A stretch of 64,000 bases of DNA, from NCBI RefSeq assembly GCF_001422325.1, contig NZ_LMMR01000005.1, positions 620,001 to 684,000 of the forward strand. Direction: 5' to 3'. Shown here in pieces: positions 51,450 through 59,964 of the stretch. The translations under genes and the position numbers were made by a program. Origin of the DNA: Leifsonia sp. Leaf264 (lineage in GTDB: Bacteria; Actinomycetota; Actinomycetes; Actinomycetales; Microbacteriaceae). Under the pieces are notes generated by a model. The model made no database searches, was not told the origin of the DNA, and saw nothing but the letters and a program-made list of their open reading frames with translations. How positions within the stretch are numbered: the stretch's first letter is position 1; every line of letters begins with the position of its first letter.

Positions 51450-54317
51450 TCAGTTCACCGTTGCGGTCTGCGCAGACGTCCACGCGGTGTTCTTGTACCC
51501 GGTCTTCGTGGCTGTGACGGTGACGGAGAGCTTCGCCGTCTTGTCCGCGACTGCCAGCTTGTACGTCTTCGCTGTAGCGCCGGCGATCGGCGTTCCGTTG
51601 CGGAGCCACTGGTACTTGAACGTCGTCGTCGCTGGAGTCCATCCGGACCCAGCTGTTGCGGTCAGCACCTGACCGACTGTGGTGGCGCCGGTGACCGTCG
51701 GGAGTGCCGATCCGGTGAACGACGGCTTCTCAGCGACCGTCGCGGTCTGGGCGCTGATCCAGTCTCGGGAGACGTAGGCGGCATTCACCGCGGTCACCTT
51801 CACGGTGATCTTCTTGCCAACCTCAGCGTCCTTCAGCGTGTACGTCTTCGCGGCAGCTCCGACGATGTCGACACCGTTCGCGGCCCACTGGTACTTGTAG
51901 GAGGTCGGGGCCGGTGTGAGACCCGATGCGGTGGCGGTGAGGACCTTCCCGTTCACTGGGTCGCCGGTGATCGTGGTGGCTGGGGTGCCGACGAACGGGA
52001 GCATCGCCCCGACGGCGCTCCCCGCCACTGTCCATGTGGAGGTGGTGTAGCCGGGTGCGGCGGCGGTCACCTTGACGTTGACGACCTTTCCGAGGTCAGC
52101 GGCCTTCAGCGTGTAGGTCTTCGCGGTGGCGCCAACGATCGCTTCCGTGCCGGCGAACCACTGGTACGTGAACTTCGGTGCCGGGGTGAGACCGGCCGGG
52201 GCGACTGCCAAAGCCTGCCCCACGTTGAACTTCCCAGTGACAGGAGCTGCGAAGGAGCCAGCGAACGAGGACAGCACCCCGACCTGAACCTGGTTGCTGG
52301 TCCAGGTGACGCTGGTGACACCGGCGCGGACGGCGGTGACGGCGACGGTGAGCTTCGCGGTCATGTCTGCGTCTTTGACGGTGTACGCGGCGGTTGTCGC
52401 CCCGGTGATCAGAGCGCCGTTGCGGTACCACTGGTACTTGAACGAGGTCGGCTTCGGTGCCCAGCCGGCGTCGGGGACGGCGGTGAGTTTGGTGCCCCAC
52501 TTCACAGGCTCGGTGCCGGTGAAAGTGATGGCCGGCTTGTTCGTTCCGGTGAACGGGCTGATGGGCGGGACGGCGACCGCAGCTGACACCCAGGTGCGGT
52601 TCGGACGGCCGGTCACCTTCGCTGTCACGGCGACAGTCAGGTTCTTCTGCAGGTCGGAGGCTGTCAGGGTGTACTTCGCCGCTGTGGCGCCGGCGATGGG
52701 TGCGCCTTCACGCATCCACTGGTACGCGTACGAGGTTGGCTTCGGCGCCCAGTCAGTGCCGGGCACGGCAGTGAGCGCCGCACCCTGCAGACGGTCGCCG
52801 ACGATGGTCGGAAGCTGGTCGCCGAGGAAGCCGGTGCTGGTCGTGACAGTGAGAGTCGCTGTGGACCCGGTGATGGCGTCGATCTTGACGGTCACCCCGG
52901 ATGCGCCGGAACGGAAGGTGTCACCGGCAGCCCAGACGAACGAGCGGATCCCCGTTGAGACCTGCTTGGGGATGACAACGGATTGGCCTCCAGCGTCCTG
53001 CTTCAAGATGCGCACACCGGTTCCGACGCGAGGGCGTTCGTTCGCGCTCGGGTTCGGGTACCTGGTGTACAGGGCGTTCGTGTCGCGGCCGGTGGCGTTG
53101 CGGTATTCGACGTAGTAGGTGACGTTCGACACCGGGTCGGTGACCTTGACGCCGCGTGAACCGGATCCGGCTGAGGCGGCGTTCAGCGTGAACTGGTTGG
53201 TCCCGGTCGGCGCGGTGACCATGTCGGCGCCCAGGGTGTTCAGGCGTGCCCGCTGCGTGACGTTCAGGGCAGTCAACGTCGGGTTCGATGCACCGTTCAG
53301 CAGGTACGAAGCCGCCATCGTGTCGTACAGGTCCCCGTACGCCTGGTCGGAGCAGCCGGAGGTGTAGCCGGCGACACCGTCGACGACAGGGGCTTTGCAG
53401 TTGTGGGTGTTGGAGTGTCCGAGGGAGAAGTTGTGCCCGAACTCGTGGGCGATCGTCTGGGCGTTTCCTCCGGGGACGTCAGCCATCCAAACCGTGCCGC
53501 CTGAGTTCAACCCGGCCCCGACCGTGGCGAGGCCGATGGCGCCATTGGCGCAGCTGTTCGGGGAGATGACAAGCAGGTGTCGGCCGGGAGTGTTGTAGTA
53601 GGTGGATGGGGTCATCCCGAACTTCGCTGCCGCTTCGTTCCACAGGTTGTTCTGGTTGCAGCCTGCGGTGGTGGTGTACCGGCTGACCGGGTTGACCCGT
53701 GAGATCCCGGAGATCCCGTTGGACGCCTGGTCCGTCCAGAACTCTGATGCGGTGGCGACGATTCCGTCCACCTGCGCGTCGTTGAATGGGGCGACCTGGC
53801 CGCCGGTGGTGACGACAGCGACGTCGACAGTGTGGGTGACGCCCGACGCGGCAGTCACCACTCCCTCCACTTGTATTGCTGCCAGCGGGAGGGGTGTGCT
53901 TCCGGTCTCCTCGGTGATCGCCTTCCCTGCTGCGCTGCCGGACTCGACGGTGCCGGACACCCGAATGCCGGCGTCGCTGACCAGGTCGGCATCGGCGACA
54001 GCGGTTGCGTCGACATCGGCTCCGGTGGCGGCGTTATTCGGCAGGTCGGCCGGGTCGACGGGCACTTGGCTGCCGTTGGCTGTGACGATGAAGGCAGATC
54101 GTTCTGCCCCGTCCGCATTGGGGGTCGTTGCCTCTTCCTGGAGGACGACGAGCTCACCGGACAGGTGCACCTTGACGTCGCCCTGAGGGGCGGTGGCAGC
54201 CTGTGCGGGGGTGACTGTCGTGCCGATCAACGCCAAGGAGACCAGCGCTGCGAAGAGGGTCTTCCTCTTCCATGTGGGTGTTGCTGGGCTGTGGCTGAAG
54301 TCCCTAGTGGCGCTCAT
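51450..54317 (-). CDS. Secreted zinc metalloprotease with five Ig-like repeats, 955 aa
   Basis: Signal peptide (LFAALVSLALIGTTVTPAQAA), propeptide-like region, metzincin/reprolysin-type zinc site TIAHEFGHNFSLGHSNTHNC near residue 290 (HExxHxxGH-like, preceded by DVPGGNAQ), then about five Ig-like repeats of roughly 88 residues (YKYQW..G..I.GATAKTYTL...G), ending TWTSAQTATVN. Likely extracellular protein degradation or surface remodelling. ATG 54317 is 11 nt after CGCCACATA. Confidence 0.82.
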   Translation of the reverse strand: MSATRDFSHSPATPTWKRKTLFAALVSLALIGTTVTPAQAATAPQGDVKVHLSGELVVLQEEATTPNADGAERSAFIVTANGSQVPVDPADLPNNAATGADVDATAVADADLVSDAGIRVSGTVESGSAAGKAITEETGSTPLPLAAIQVEGVVTAASGVTHTVDVAVVTTGGQVAPFNDAQVDGIVATASEFWTDQASNGISGISRVNPVSRYTTTAGCNQNNLWNEAAAKFGMTPSTYYNTPGRHLLVISPNSCANGAIGLATVGAGLNSGGTVWMADVPGGNAQTIAHEFGHNFSLGHSNTHNCKAPVVDGVAGYTSGCSDQAYGDLYDTMAASYLLNGASNPTLTALNVTQRARLNTLGADMVTAPTGTNQFTLNAASAGSGSRGVKVTDPVSNVTYYVEYRNATGRDTNALYTRYPNPSANERPRVGTGVRILKQDAGGQSVVIPKQVSTGIRSFVWAAGDTFRSGASGVTVKIDAITGSTATLTVTTSTGFLGDQLPTIVGDRLQGAALTAVPGTDWAPKPTSYAYQWMREGAPIAGATAAKYTLTASDLQKNLTVAVTAKVTGRPNRTWVSAAVAVPPISPFTGTNKPAITFTGTEPVKWGTKLTAVPDAGWAPKPTSFKYQWYRNGALITGATTAAYTVKDADMTAKLTVAVTAVRAGVTSVTWTSNQVQVGVLSSFAGSFAAPVTGKFNVGQALAVAPAGLTPAPKFTYQWFAGTEAIVGATAKTYTLKAADLGKVVNVKVTAAAPGYTTSTWTVAGSAVGAMLPFVGTPATTITGDPVNGKVLTATASGLTPAPTSYKYQWAANGVDIVGAAAKTYTLKDAEVGKKITVKVTAVNAAYVSRDWISAQTATVAEKPSFTGSALPTVTGATTVGQVLTATAGSGWTPATTTFKYQWLRNGTPIAGATAKTYKLAVADKTAKLSVTVTATKTGYKNTAWTSAQTATVN

Positions 54318-54323
54318 GCTCTT

Positions 54324-54336
54324 TTAGGTATGTGGC
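54324..54336 (-). promoter_or_regulatory. Start-associated motif CGCCACATACCTAA (hybrid form)
   Basis: Combines CGCCACAT with ACCTA, linking the two main motif subclasses; 11 nt from CACATA to ATG 54317. Confidence 0.55.
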
Positions 54337-54379
54337 GAAAAGCCGCATGGCCCCTCGAAGAGGCGATTTCGCCCGGCGA

Positions 54380-55216
54380 TCAGTACCAGTTGAGGCTGTT
54401 GGAGTGGTCCAAAGCTGAGCAGGGAGACGCGTACCGGTCGGCGATGTATCCAAGCCCCCAGAGGATCTGCGTGCGAGCGTTCGTCTGCCAGTCGGGGCCA
54501 GCGGAGGCCATCTTCGAGCCGGGCAGCGCCTGCGGGATGCCGGTGGCGCCGCCGTTCCCGTTGTAGGCGTCCACCCGCCAGTTCGACTCCCGGTCCCACA
54601 GGGTGCTGAGGCACTGGAACTCCCCCTCGCCCCAGCCGTACTTGTCGGCGGCGATCCGGCGTGCTTGCGCACGGGCGCCGTCCGGGGTGTTGGCGACCCG
54701 TGCGGCTTCTGCTGCGGCCGCGGCATCCGCGGCTGCCTGAGCGGCGACAGCGGCGTCGTGCTCGGCGATGGCGGTGGTGGTCGCCTGGGCGGCGGCGTCA
54801 GTGTTGTCGATCAGAGTTTCGATGCGGTCGACGCTGAGAAGTTCGTAGCGGGCGAGGCTGGCGACGTGGTCGGCCAGCTCGGTGGCGTCAACCTTCGAGG
54901 CGGCGGCCGCGATGACGGTGTTCGCAGTGCTGAGGGCAGCTTCGGCGGAAACGGAGGCTTTGAACTTGGCGATGTCGGCGTACACACCGAGGTGATCGCG
55001 GTCGAGGGAGCCTTGCTGGCTGAGGGTGACGGTGTACGCCTCCCGTTCGGCGCGGAGGTCAGCAGCGTTCGCCATGAGCGGGGCGGAGATCAGGGAGCCG
55101 CCGATGAGGGCGGCGGCGGAGATTGTGGCGATGCGGCGGCGGGCGGTTGTGCTCCCGAGGCCGGCGATTCGGTTCTTCAGGGTGATGAGGTCGGTGGTGA
55201 GGGTGCGCTGAGGCAT
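54380..55216 (-). CDS. Secreted lytic transglycosylase-like protein, 278 aa
   Basis: N-terminal transmembrane/signal segment (ISAAALIGGSLISAPLMANAA), an Ala-rich coiled-coil stalk (about 40-190), and a C-terminal SLT-like domain KYGWGEGEFQCLSTLWDRESNWRVDAYNGNGGATGIPQALPGSKM ... LWGLGYIADRY close to that of 31801-32466. Catalytic Glu in RESNW. The start at 55216 has CGGAG; a divergent motif lies 129 nt upstream. Confidence 0.82.
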   Translation of the reverse strand: MPQRTLTTDLITLKNRIAGLGSTTARRRIATISAAALIGGSLISAPLMANAADLRAEREAYTVTLSQQGSLDRDHLGVYADIAKFKASVSAEAALSTANTVIAAAASKVDATELADHVASLARYELLSVDRIETLIDNTDAAAQATTTAIAEHDAAVAAQAAADAAAAAEAARVANTPDGARAQARRIAADKYGWGEGEFQCLSTLWDRESNWRVDAYNGNGGATGIPQALPGSKMASAGPDWQTNARTQILWGLGYIADRYASPCSALDHSNSLNWY

Positions 55217-55275
55217 GGGGCTCCGATGTTCGAGCTGCCCTGCTGCGGCGACCGGAGTTGATCCGGTGGGCGCTG

Positions 55276-55303
55276 CCGCACCCTGTCGGGGTGTGGGGTG
55301 CGG
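55276..55303. terminator. Hairpin CCGCACC/GGTGCGG
   Basis: CCGCACCC / GGGTGCGG stem in the leader region of the transglycosylase gene; could attenuate or terminate. Confidence 0.4.
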
Positions 55304-55317
55304 CGCAGGCTGGTCCA

Positions 55318-55336
55318 GCCCCTCGCGGGAGGGGCC
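55318..55336. terminator. Hairpin after the HD-domain gene
   Basis: GCCCCTC / GAGGGGC stem with a short loop. Confidence 0.5.
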
Positions 55337-55344
55337 GGAACCTA

Positions 55345-55355
55345 CATGCGCGGAC
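55345..55355 (-). promoter_or_regulatory. GTCCGCGCATG motif (hybrid)
   Basis: Intermediate between GTCCGCACATG and CGCGCATAG; 129 nt upstream of ATG 55216 and directly after the HD gene stop. Confidence 0.4.
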
Positions 55356-56120
55356 TCAGGCGGTCTTGGCTGCCTGGGTGCGCAGACGAGCCAGCCCGGA
55401 AGCCAGCGTCTCGGTGATCTCCTGCATTCCGCGGAAGGGGACGAAAGCTTCCACATCAGGCTGGAACAGTCGTGCGATGAATGCATCGCCGAGCGGCTCG
55501 TACTTCGAGGCGAGCCTCGCGACCATGTCCTTGTTGGCGGAGTGGCTGGCGGTGTGGTGCAAGGACAGGGCGTTGTCGACGAAGTCGGTGAACTTCACCA
55601 GCGCGACGCGAGGGTCGGCGATCGCTTCGACGACATGGGTGCGGTACGCGTCGTGCTTCTGGGCGCGAGTGAGCCCGGCGGGGAGCTCCGGGTTGGTGAC
55701 AGCCTCAACGGTGCGGTACACGGTCGTGCCGAACTCCGTAGCCCAGAACGTCAGGGCGGTGTGTCGAGGGTCGCTGGTCTTGGTCACCGGGGACAGGGCG
55801 ACGATGTCGTCGACGCAGTCTTCGACGGTGTCATGAAGGATCGATGCGATGATCGCGGCCTGGTCGGTGACACCCCACCGGACCAGCCTGAGGGCCGAGC
55901 GGAGCGGGTGCTCGATGTAGTGGACGCGGGGCATGTCGCCGCGGTTCGCGCGGGTCTGGTCCCGGTGAAGGTAGGAAGCGTACGCAATCGCCTTCTCGAC
56001 CAGGTCGACGTCGTTGCCGGCGGCCTCCGAGGCGAGCAGCAGCTCACGGCTGAGCAGGGTGGCGTCCATCTGCTTCAGCGGCAGGGAGCGGATCATCTCG
56101 TCAACAGGTGTGCTTCTCAT
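55356..56120 (-). CDS. HD-domain protein, RelA/SpoT-hydrolase-like, 254 aa
   Basis: HD core: KAIAYASYLHRDQTRANRGDMPRVHYIEHPLRSALRLVRWGVTDQAAIIASILHDTVEDCVDD, i.e. H..Q....G....YI.HP and the HDxxED metal motif, as in ppGpp hydrolase domains (SpoT/MESH1). No synthetase domain. ATG 56120 is 8 nt after GTCCGCACATG; the longer ORF start at 56147 would lie upstream of the motif. Confidence 0.78.
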   Translation of the reverse strand: MRSTPVDEMIRSLPLKQMDATLLSRELLLASEAAGNDVDLVEKAIAYASYLHRDQTRANRGDMPRVHYIEHPLRSALRLVRWGVTDQAAIIASILHDTVEDCVDDIVALSPVTKTSDPRHTALTFWATEFGTTVYRTVEAVTNPELPAGLTRAQKHDAYRTHVVEAIADPRVALVKFTDFVDNALSLHHTASHSANKDMVARLASKYEPLGDAFIARLFQPDVEAFVPFRGMQEITETLASGLARLRTQAAKTA

Positions 56121-56125
56121 GTCAC

Positions 56126-56140
56126 CTACATGTGCGGACA
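56126..56140 (-). promoter_or_regulatory. Start-associated motif TGTCCGCACATGTAG
   Basis: 8 nt from CACATG to ATG 56120. Confidence 0.55.
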
Positions 56141-56149
56141 GATGCAAGA

Positions 56150-56180
56150 AGGAGCGGCTCCTGCGAGAGGAACCGCTCCT
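56150..56180. terminator. Hairpin upstream of the HD gene
   Basis: AGGAGCGG.TCC / GGA.CCGCTCCT stem with one bulge. Confidence 0.5.
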
Positions 56181-56248
56181 ACTTGGTGCTCAACCGAAGT
56201 TGGGCGACGGTAGCCAGCTGGGCTGGACCTTGGCTACGTGTTTGTGTC

Positions 56249-56280
56249 GGCCGGGGCGACTGTGGAAGCCCACCCCGGCC
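56249..56280. terminator. Hairpin after the pilin gene
   Basis: GGCCGGGG / CCCCGGCC 8-bp stem with a 16-nt loop, 11 nt after the pilin stop. Confidence 0.65.
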
Positions 56281-56290
56281 GGCAGGTCGA

Positions 56291-56851
56291 TTAGTTGAAG
56301 GCCGAGTCCGGAGCAGTGGCCACCGAGGGGATGGTGATGACGACGGGGTCGCCCTTTGCGTCCTTGACTGCCGGGAGCGCCTCAACGGGAGTGTTGGGGT
56401 TGTCCGACGAGATGTAGAAGCGCAGGGTGTCGCTGACCTTGGAGACGGCGATGTACTCGCTGCCGTCAGCCGAGACGGCAACGTCCACCGACTCGGACGC
56501 CTGGATCAGCGAGTCGATGCCGTCGGCGTCAACGCCGGAGACGAGGTCACTGAAGGCGAGGTACTTGCCTTCGCCGGTGTTGGCGACGTACTGAGCGAAG
56601 GCGACGGACTCGGCTTCCTTGACGGAACCGAGGGCCTGCTTGCCAGCCTCCTTCTGTGCCCAGGGGATGACCGCGAAGACGGTTGCGGCGATGATGCCAC
56701 CGACGATGGCGATGACGATGACGCCGACCATGATCGAGGCGAGGTCGATCGCACCCTGCTGCGAGAAGACGGCCTTGCGGAGGCCGAGCTCGCTCTTGCG
56801 GGCAGCGAACTGCTCCTTACGAGCCTTCAGGCTGTGCCGGAAAACGTTCAT
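56291..56851 (-). CDS. Type IV pilin-like major subunit, 186 aa
   Basis: Basic leader (MNVFRHSLKARKEQFAARKSELGLRKAVFSQQG) followed by a pilin hydrophobic helix AIDLASIMVGVIVIAIVGGIIAATVFAVI; the leader-peptidase cut would be after QQG-A. Lacks the usual Glu5 (Asp or Ile-rich instead). C-terminal globular domain of about 130 residues. Heads a pilus operon; SD AAAGGA and a long (about 77 nt) leader. Confidence 0.78.
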   Translation of the reverse strand: MNVFRHSLKARKEQFAARKSELGLRKAVFSQQGAIDLASIMVGVIVIAIVGGIIAATVFAVIPWAQKEAGKQALGSVKEAESVAFAQYVANTGEGKYLAFSDLVSGVDADGIDSLIQASESVDVAVSADGSEYIAVSKVSDTLRFYISSDNPNTPVEALPAVKDAKGDPVVITIPSVATAPDSAFN

Positions 56852-56927
56852 GAATATGGATCCTTTGGTTTTGTTGGCCGCCGTATCCGACGGCCAGTCG
56901 ACTGCACCCGGTCGGGCGCAACGAAAA

Positions 56928-56942
56928 GGCATGTGGCGAAAA
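56928..56942 (-). promoter_or_regulatory. TTTTCGCCACATGCC motif
   Basis: About 77 nt upstream of the pilin ATG. Confidence 0.55.
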
Positions 56943-56976
56943 CAGCCGTGGATCCTGCAGGTGGGAAGAATCCCTG

Positions 56977-57621
56977 TCAGCCGAGGAGCCCGAAAGCGGA
57001 GAACATCGCCGTGTACACGAGGACCGCCGGCGGGATGGCGAGGGCCATGAACGGAGCCAGCGGGACGGTGGGCTTCTGCTCACCGTGGGCGCGGATGACG
57101 ACGGCGACGGACACGACTGCGCAGAGCAGGAAAGTGAACAGCAGCCACATGCACGCGGTGAGTGGTGACAGGGCTGCGAGTCCCCCGGCGATCACGGGGG
57201 CGATCTTGATGTCCCCGCCGGCGGCGAACCCGGTCAGCCACCACATGAGGACCATCACGCCGAATGTGCCGGCGGCTGTGAGGGCGGCTGTGATCACGAC
57301 CGGGTTGTGCGGGGACACCAGCTGGATGGTGATGAGGGCGGAAAGGACCCCGGCCGAGAGAACGGCGTTGTGGCTGTTCAGGATGAGCTTGGTGCGCCAG
57401 TCGACGTGGCCGAGGAAACCGGCACCGATTCCGAGGATGACGGTGAGCACGATCATCGGCCATGGCAGCTGGTGTGCGGCCAGGCCTGCGGCTCCGCCGG
57501 ACAACGCCCCGGAGATCCAAGGTGGAGCTGTCCGGCTGAGCCGGCGCGCTTCGGCGATGTCGTCGTCGAGGTCGGGGTCGAACTGGTCGAAGTCGGCTGG
57601 GGCCGTCCCTGCTGCGGTCAT
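56977..57621 (-). CDS. Prepilin peptidase (A24 family), 214 aa
   Basis: Several transmembrane helices with catalytic Asp motifs GHVDWRTKLILN and FAAGGDIKI (GxxxD-like). Cleaves the pilin leader. Lacks the N-terminal Cys-rich methylase domain, as in short archaeal/TadV-like enzymes. ATG 57621 overlaps the GspF stop (ATGA). Confidence 0.8.
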   Translation of the reverse strand: MTAAGTAPADFDQFDPDLDDDIAEARRLSRTAPPWISGALSGGAAGLAAHQLPWPMIVLTVILGIGAGFLGHVDWRTKLILNSHNAVLSAGVLSALITIQLVSPHNPVVITAALTAAGTFGVMVLMWWLTGFAAGGDIKIAPVIAGGLAALSPLTACMWLLFTFLLCAVVSVAVVIRAHGEQKPTVPLAPFMALAIPPAVLVYTAMFSAFGLLG

Positions 57622-58787
57622 TGGCCGGGGATGGCGACGCCGGTGCCGTCCGGGACGCTCACTCCGCCGCCACCGCCGGTGCTGGTCATGTCCATCAGGG
57701 CGGGGAACATGGCGTACATCGGGACGATGACAGCGATGATCAGGACGGCGACGATCAGGTAGACGATCCAGTTGACGACAGGTTCCATCGTCTTCTGGAA
57801 CCCGTCGAGCTGGACGTCTGCTTCCAGGCGGTACTCGGGGCCGAGCTCGCTCATCACTTCGATGGTCTGCCGGACGGACGGGGCGGCGGCCAGCATGTAC
57901 TTGGCGTTCTCGGGGAGGAGGCGGGTCTGGGCGAACTCGGACAGTCGGGCGCCTTCGGTGCGCATCCGCTCCGCGTGGCGGTAGCAGTGCTCGGCGATCG
58001 CTTCGTTGCCGGCTCCGGCGCCGGCGGACTCGAGCGCTGCGGCTTCTCCCATTCCGGTGGACAGGTTGGTGGCGAGGAGCTCGAACAGTCGGCTCGTGGC
58101 GGCCAGCTGGACGATGGAACCGATCAGCGGAAGCCGGATCGACATACGGTCGGTGAACACCTGCACGGCGCGGATCTTGCGGCCGCCGAGCCCGTAGAAC
58201 AGCCCGATGAGGACTCCGACGCCGATGAGGGAGCCGATGACGTACTTGGTGACGTCGGCGACGTTCAGCACGATCAGGGTGAGCGGAGGCGTCTCCGTGT
58301 TCAGGGTCTTGAAGGTCGCGAGGAAGCCCGGGATGATCCACGCGGTCGCCGCGAACAGGAACCCCATCGCCATCGTGAACATGAAGCCCGGCTGGATCAA
58401 GGAGATCAGCAGCTTCTTCTTTACCGACTGGCCCTGCGACACCAGCTTCGCTGCCTGCACCAGGTTCTTGTGGATGCTGGCTGCGGTGGGGGCGGCTGAT
58501 ACGAGCTCGTGGACGGTGCGAGGGAACACGTCTTCGGAGAGGATCGCCTGTTTGAAGCCGACACCCTCTTCACGCATCGTCTTCGCAGCACGGGTGTACG
58601 CGCGGCCGACTTCGTACTTCTTGAACTGCTCGCCGACGATCTCCAGCGCGCGAGCTTCGGATTCACCGACCTTCAGGATCATCGCGAGAGCGCGGAGGCT
58701 GCGGGCCAGGAGCTCCGGCTTCGTCTTCCGGCCGTTGTAGAAGGCCATCTTCCGCTTCTCGGGGGTCAGCTGGGCGGTTTGCGACAT
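57618..58787 (-). CDS. PilC/GspF-family pilus platform protein, 389 aa
   Basis: Two T2SSF-type halves (LRALAMILKVGESEARALEIVGEQF and LFELLATNLSTGMGEAAALESAGAG) and three transmembrane helices (PGFMFTMAMGFLFAATAWIIP; YVIGSLIGVGVLIGLFYGL; VVNWIVYLIVAVLIIAVIVPMYAMFP). Inner-membrane platform for pilus assembly. Start at ATG 58787 or in-frame ATG 58814; upstream motif at 58843. Confidence 0.85.
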   Translation of the reverse strand: MSQTAQLTPEKRKMAFYNGRKTKPELLARSLRALAMILKVGESEARALEIVGEQFKKYEVGRAYTRAAKTMREEGVGFKQAILSEDVFPRTVHELVSAAPTAASIHKNLVQAAKLVSQGQSVKKKLLISLIQPGFMFTMAMGFLFAATAWIIPGFLATFKTLNTETPPLTLIVLNVADVTKYVIGSLIGVGVLIGLFYGLGGRKIRAVQVFTDRMSIRLPLIGSIVQLAATSRLFELLATNLSTGMGEAAALESAGAGAGNEAIAEHCYRHAERMRTEGARLSEFAQTRLLPENAKYMLAAAPSVRQTIEVMSELGPEYRLEADVQLDGFQKTMEPVVNWIVYLIVAVLIIAVIVPMYAMFPALMDMTSTGGGGGVSVPDGTGVAIPGQ

Positions 58788-58842
58788 GGGGTCAGTCCTC
58801 GGTTTCGGTGTCATTCACGCCGTGGACGCGGCGCACACCTGA

Positions 58843-58855
58843 GGCATGTGGCGAA
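58843..58855 (-). promoter_or_regulatory. TTCGCCACATGCC motif
   Basis: About 56 nt upstream of ATG 58787 (29 nt upstream of 58814). Confidence 0.5.
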
Positions 58856-58866
58856 CCCCTCAGTTT

Positions 58867-59952
58867 TCAGCGGATGCCGAGGCCGCGGAGCTTGTCCTCG
58901 AGGATCGCGGCGCTTTTCGTGTTCGCCTGGGCTGTCTCCACGGTGATCTTCTCGTCCTTCACGAGCTGGGCGAGGGACTCCTCCATGGAGAACGAGTCGC
59001 GGGTGGATTCCAGCTGAGCGCGCATCATGTGCAGGTCACCTTTGGAGATCAGCTCCTGCATGTTCAGGTCGTTGAACATCAGCTCCCGTGCGGGCACCTT
59101 GCCGCCGCCGATTTTCGGCACGAGCCGCTGCACCATGACGCCGATCAGCGACTGGCCGAGACGGGAACGGATCTGAGGCTGCTCGTCGGCGGTGAACTGT
59201 CCGATGAAACCGTCGAGCGCTTCCACGACGGAGCCTGCGTGGGCTGTGGTGATGACCAGGTGGCCGGTGGTGGCGGCGTGGAGAGCTGCGCGGGCGGTGG
59301 CCGGGTTCAGCATCTCGCCGATGAGGATGACGTTCGGCTTGGAGCGGAGGGCGTCCTCGATGGCTGTGGCGTAGTCGGGCGCGTGGATGCCGATCTCACG
59401 CTGGGTGAACATCGACTCCTTCGGGGTGTGGACGAACTCGATCGGCTGCTCGATCAGGTAGATGTGCTGCGCGGTGGTGCGGTTGATCAGGTCGATGAGC
59501 GCTGCGATCGCGGTCGTCTTTCCGGAACCGGTCGGGCCTTCCACCAGCAGCAGACCGCTGGATCGCTTCACGACGTCCTGCAGTTGCTGCGGCAGGTCGA
59601 GCTTCTCGACATGTGGGACATCGGCGGGGATCAGACGGAACGTGCAGGAGTGACCTCCGACGGACTTACGGAACGTGCCACGGACGCGCCAGGTGCCGGT
59701 ATCGAACGCTTCGGAGGAATGGCCGCGCTCACCGAACGGGTCGAACTCGTTCCCGTCCTCGTCATCGGGGTGGTTGATCTTCAACCACTCCAGGATCTCC
59801 CGCTCGGGGATCTGCACAGCGGGATCTTCGTAGTGGGAGAGCTTGTCAGCGGTGAGCAGCCAGATGCCGTCGTTCGGATGAATGTGGATGTCGGAGACCT
59901 GTTGGTTGCCGGCCTGGTCGATGATCCAGTACAGGTGCTCTTCGGGTGTCAT
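58867..59952 (-). CDS. pilT: PilT-like pilus retraction ATPase, 361 aa
   Basis: Walker A EGPTGSGKTTAIAAL near residue 141, Asp-box, Walker B NVILIGEML, His-box TTAHAGSVVEALDGFIGQF, and SRLGQSLIGVMVQRLVPK typical of PilT. N-terminal PAS-like domain (SDIHIHPNDGIWLL). Predicts a pilus that can retract. Starts 12 nt after the PilB stop with AGAGAG. Confidence 0.88.
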   Translation of the reverse strand: MTPEEHLYWIIDQAGNQQVSDIHIHPNDGIWLLTADKLSHYEDPAVQIPEREILEWLKINHPDDEDGNEFDPFGERGHSSEAFDTGTWRVRGTFRKSVGGHSCTFRLIPADVPHVEKLDLPQQLQDVVKRSSGLLLVEGPTGSGKTTAIAALIDLINRTTAQHIYLIEQPIEFVHTPKESMFTQREIGIHAPDYATAIEDALRSKPNVILIGEMLNPATARAALHAATTGHLVITTAHAGSVVEALDGFIGQFTADEQPQIRSRLGQSLIGVMVQRLVPKIGGGKVPARELMFNDLNMQELISKGDLHMMRAQLESTRDSFSMEESLAQLVKDEKITVETAQANTKSAAILEDKLRGLGIR

Positions 59953-59964
59953 GGCGGTGCTCTC

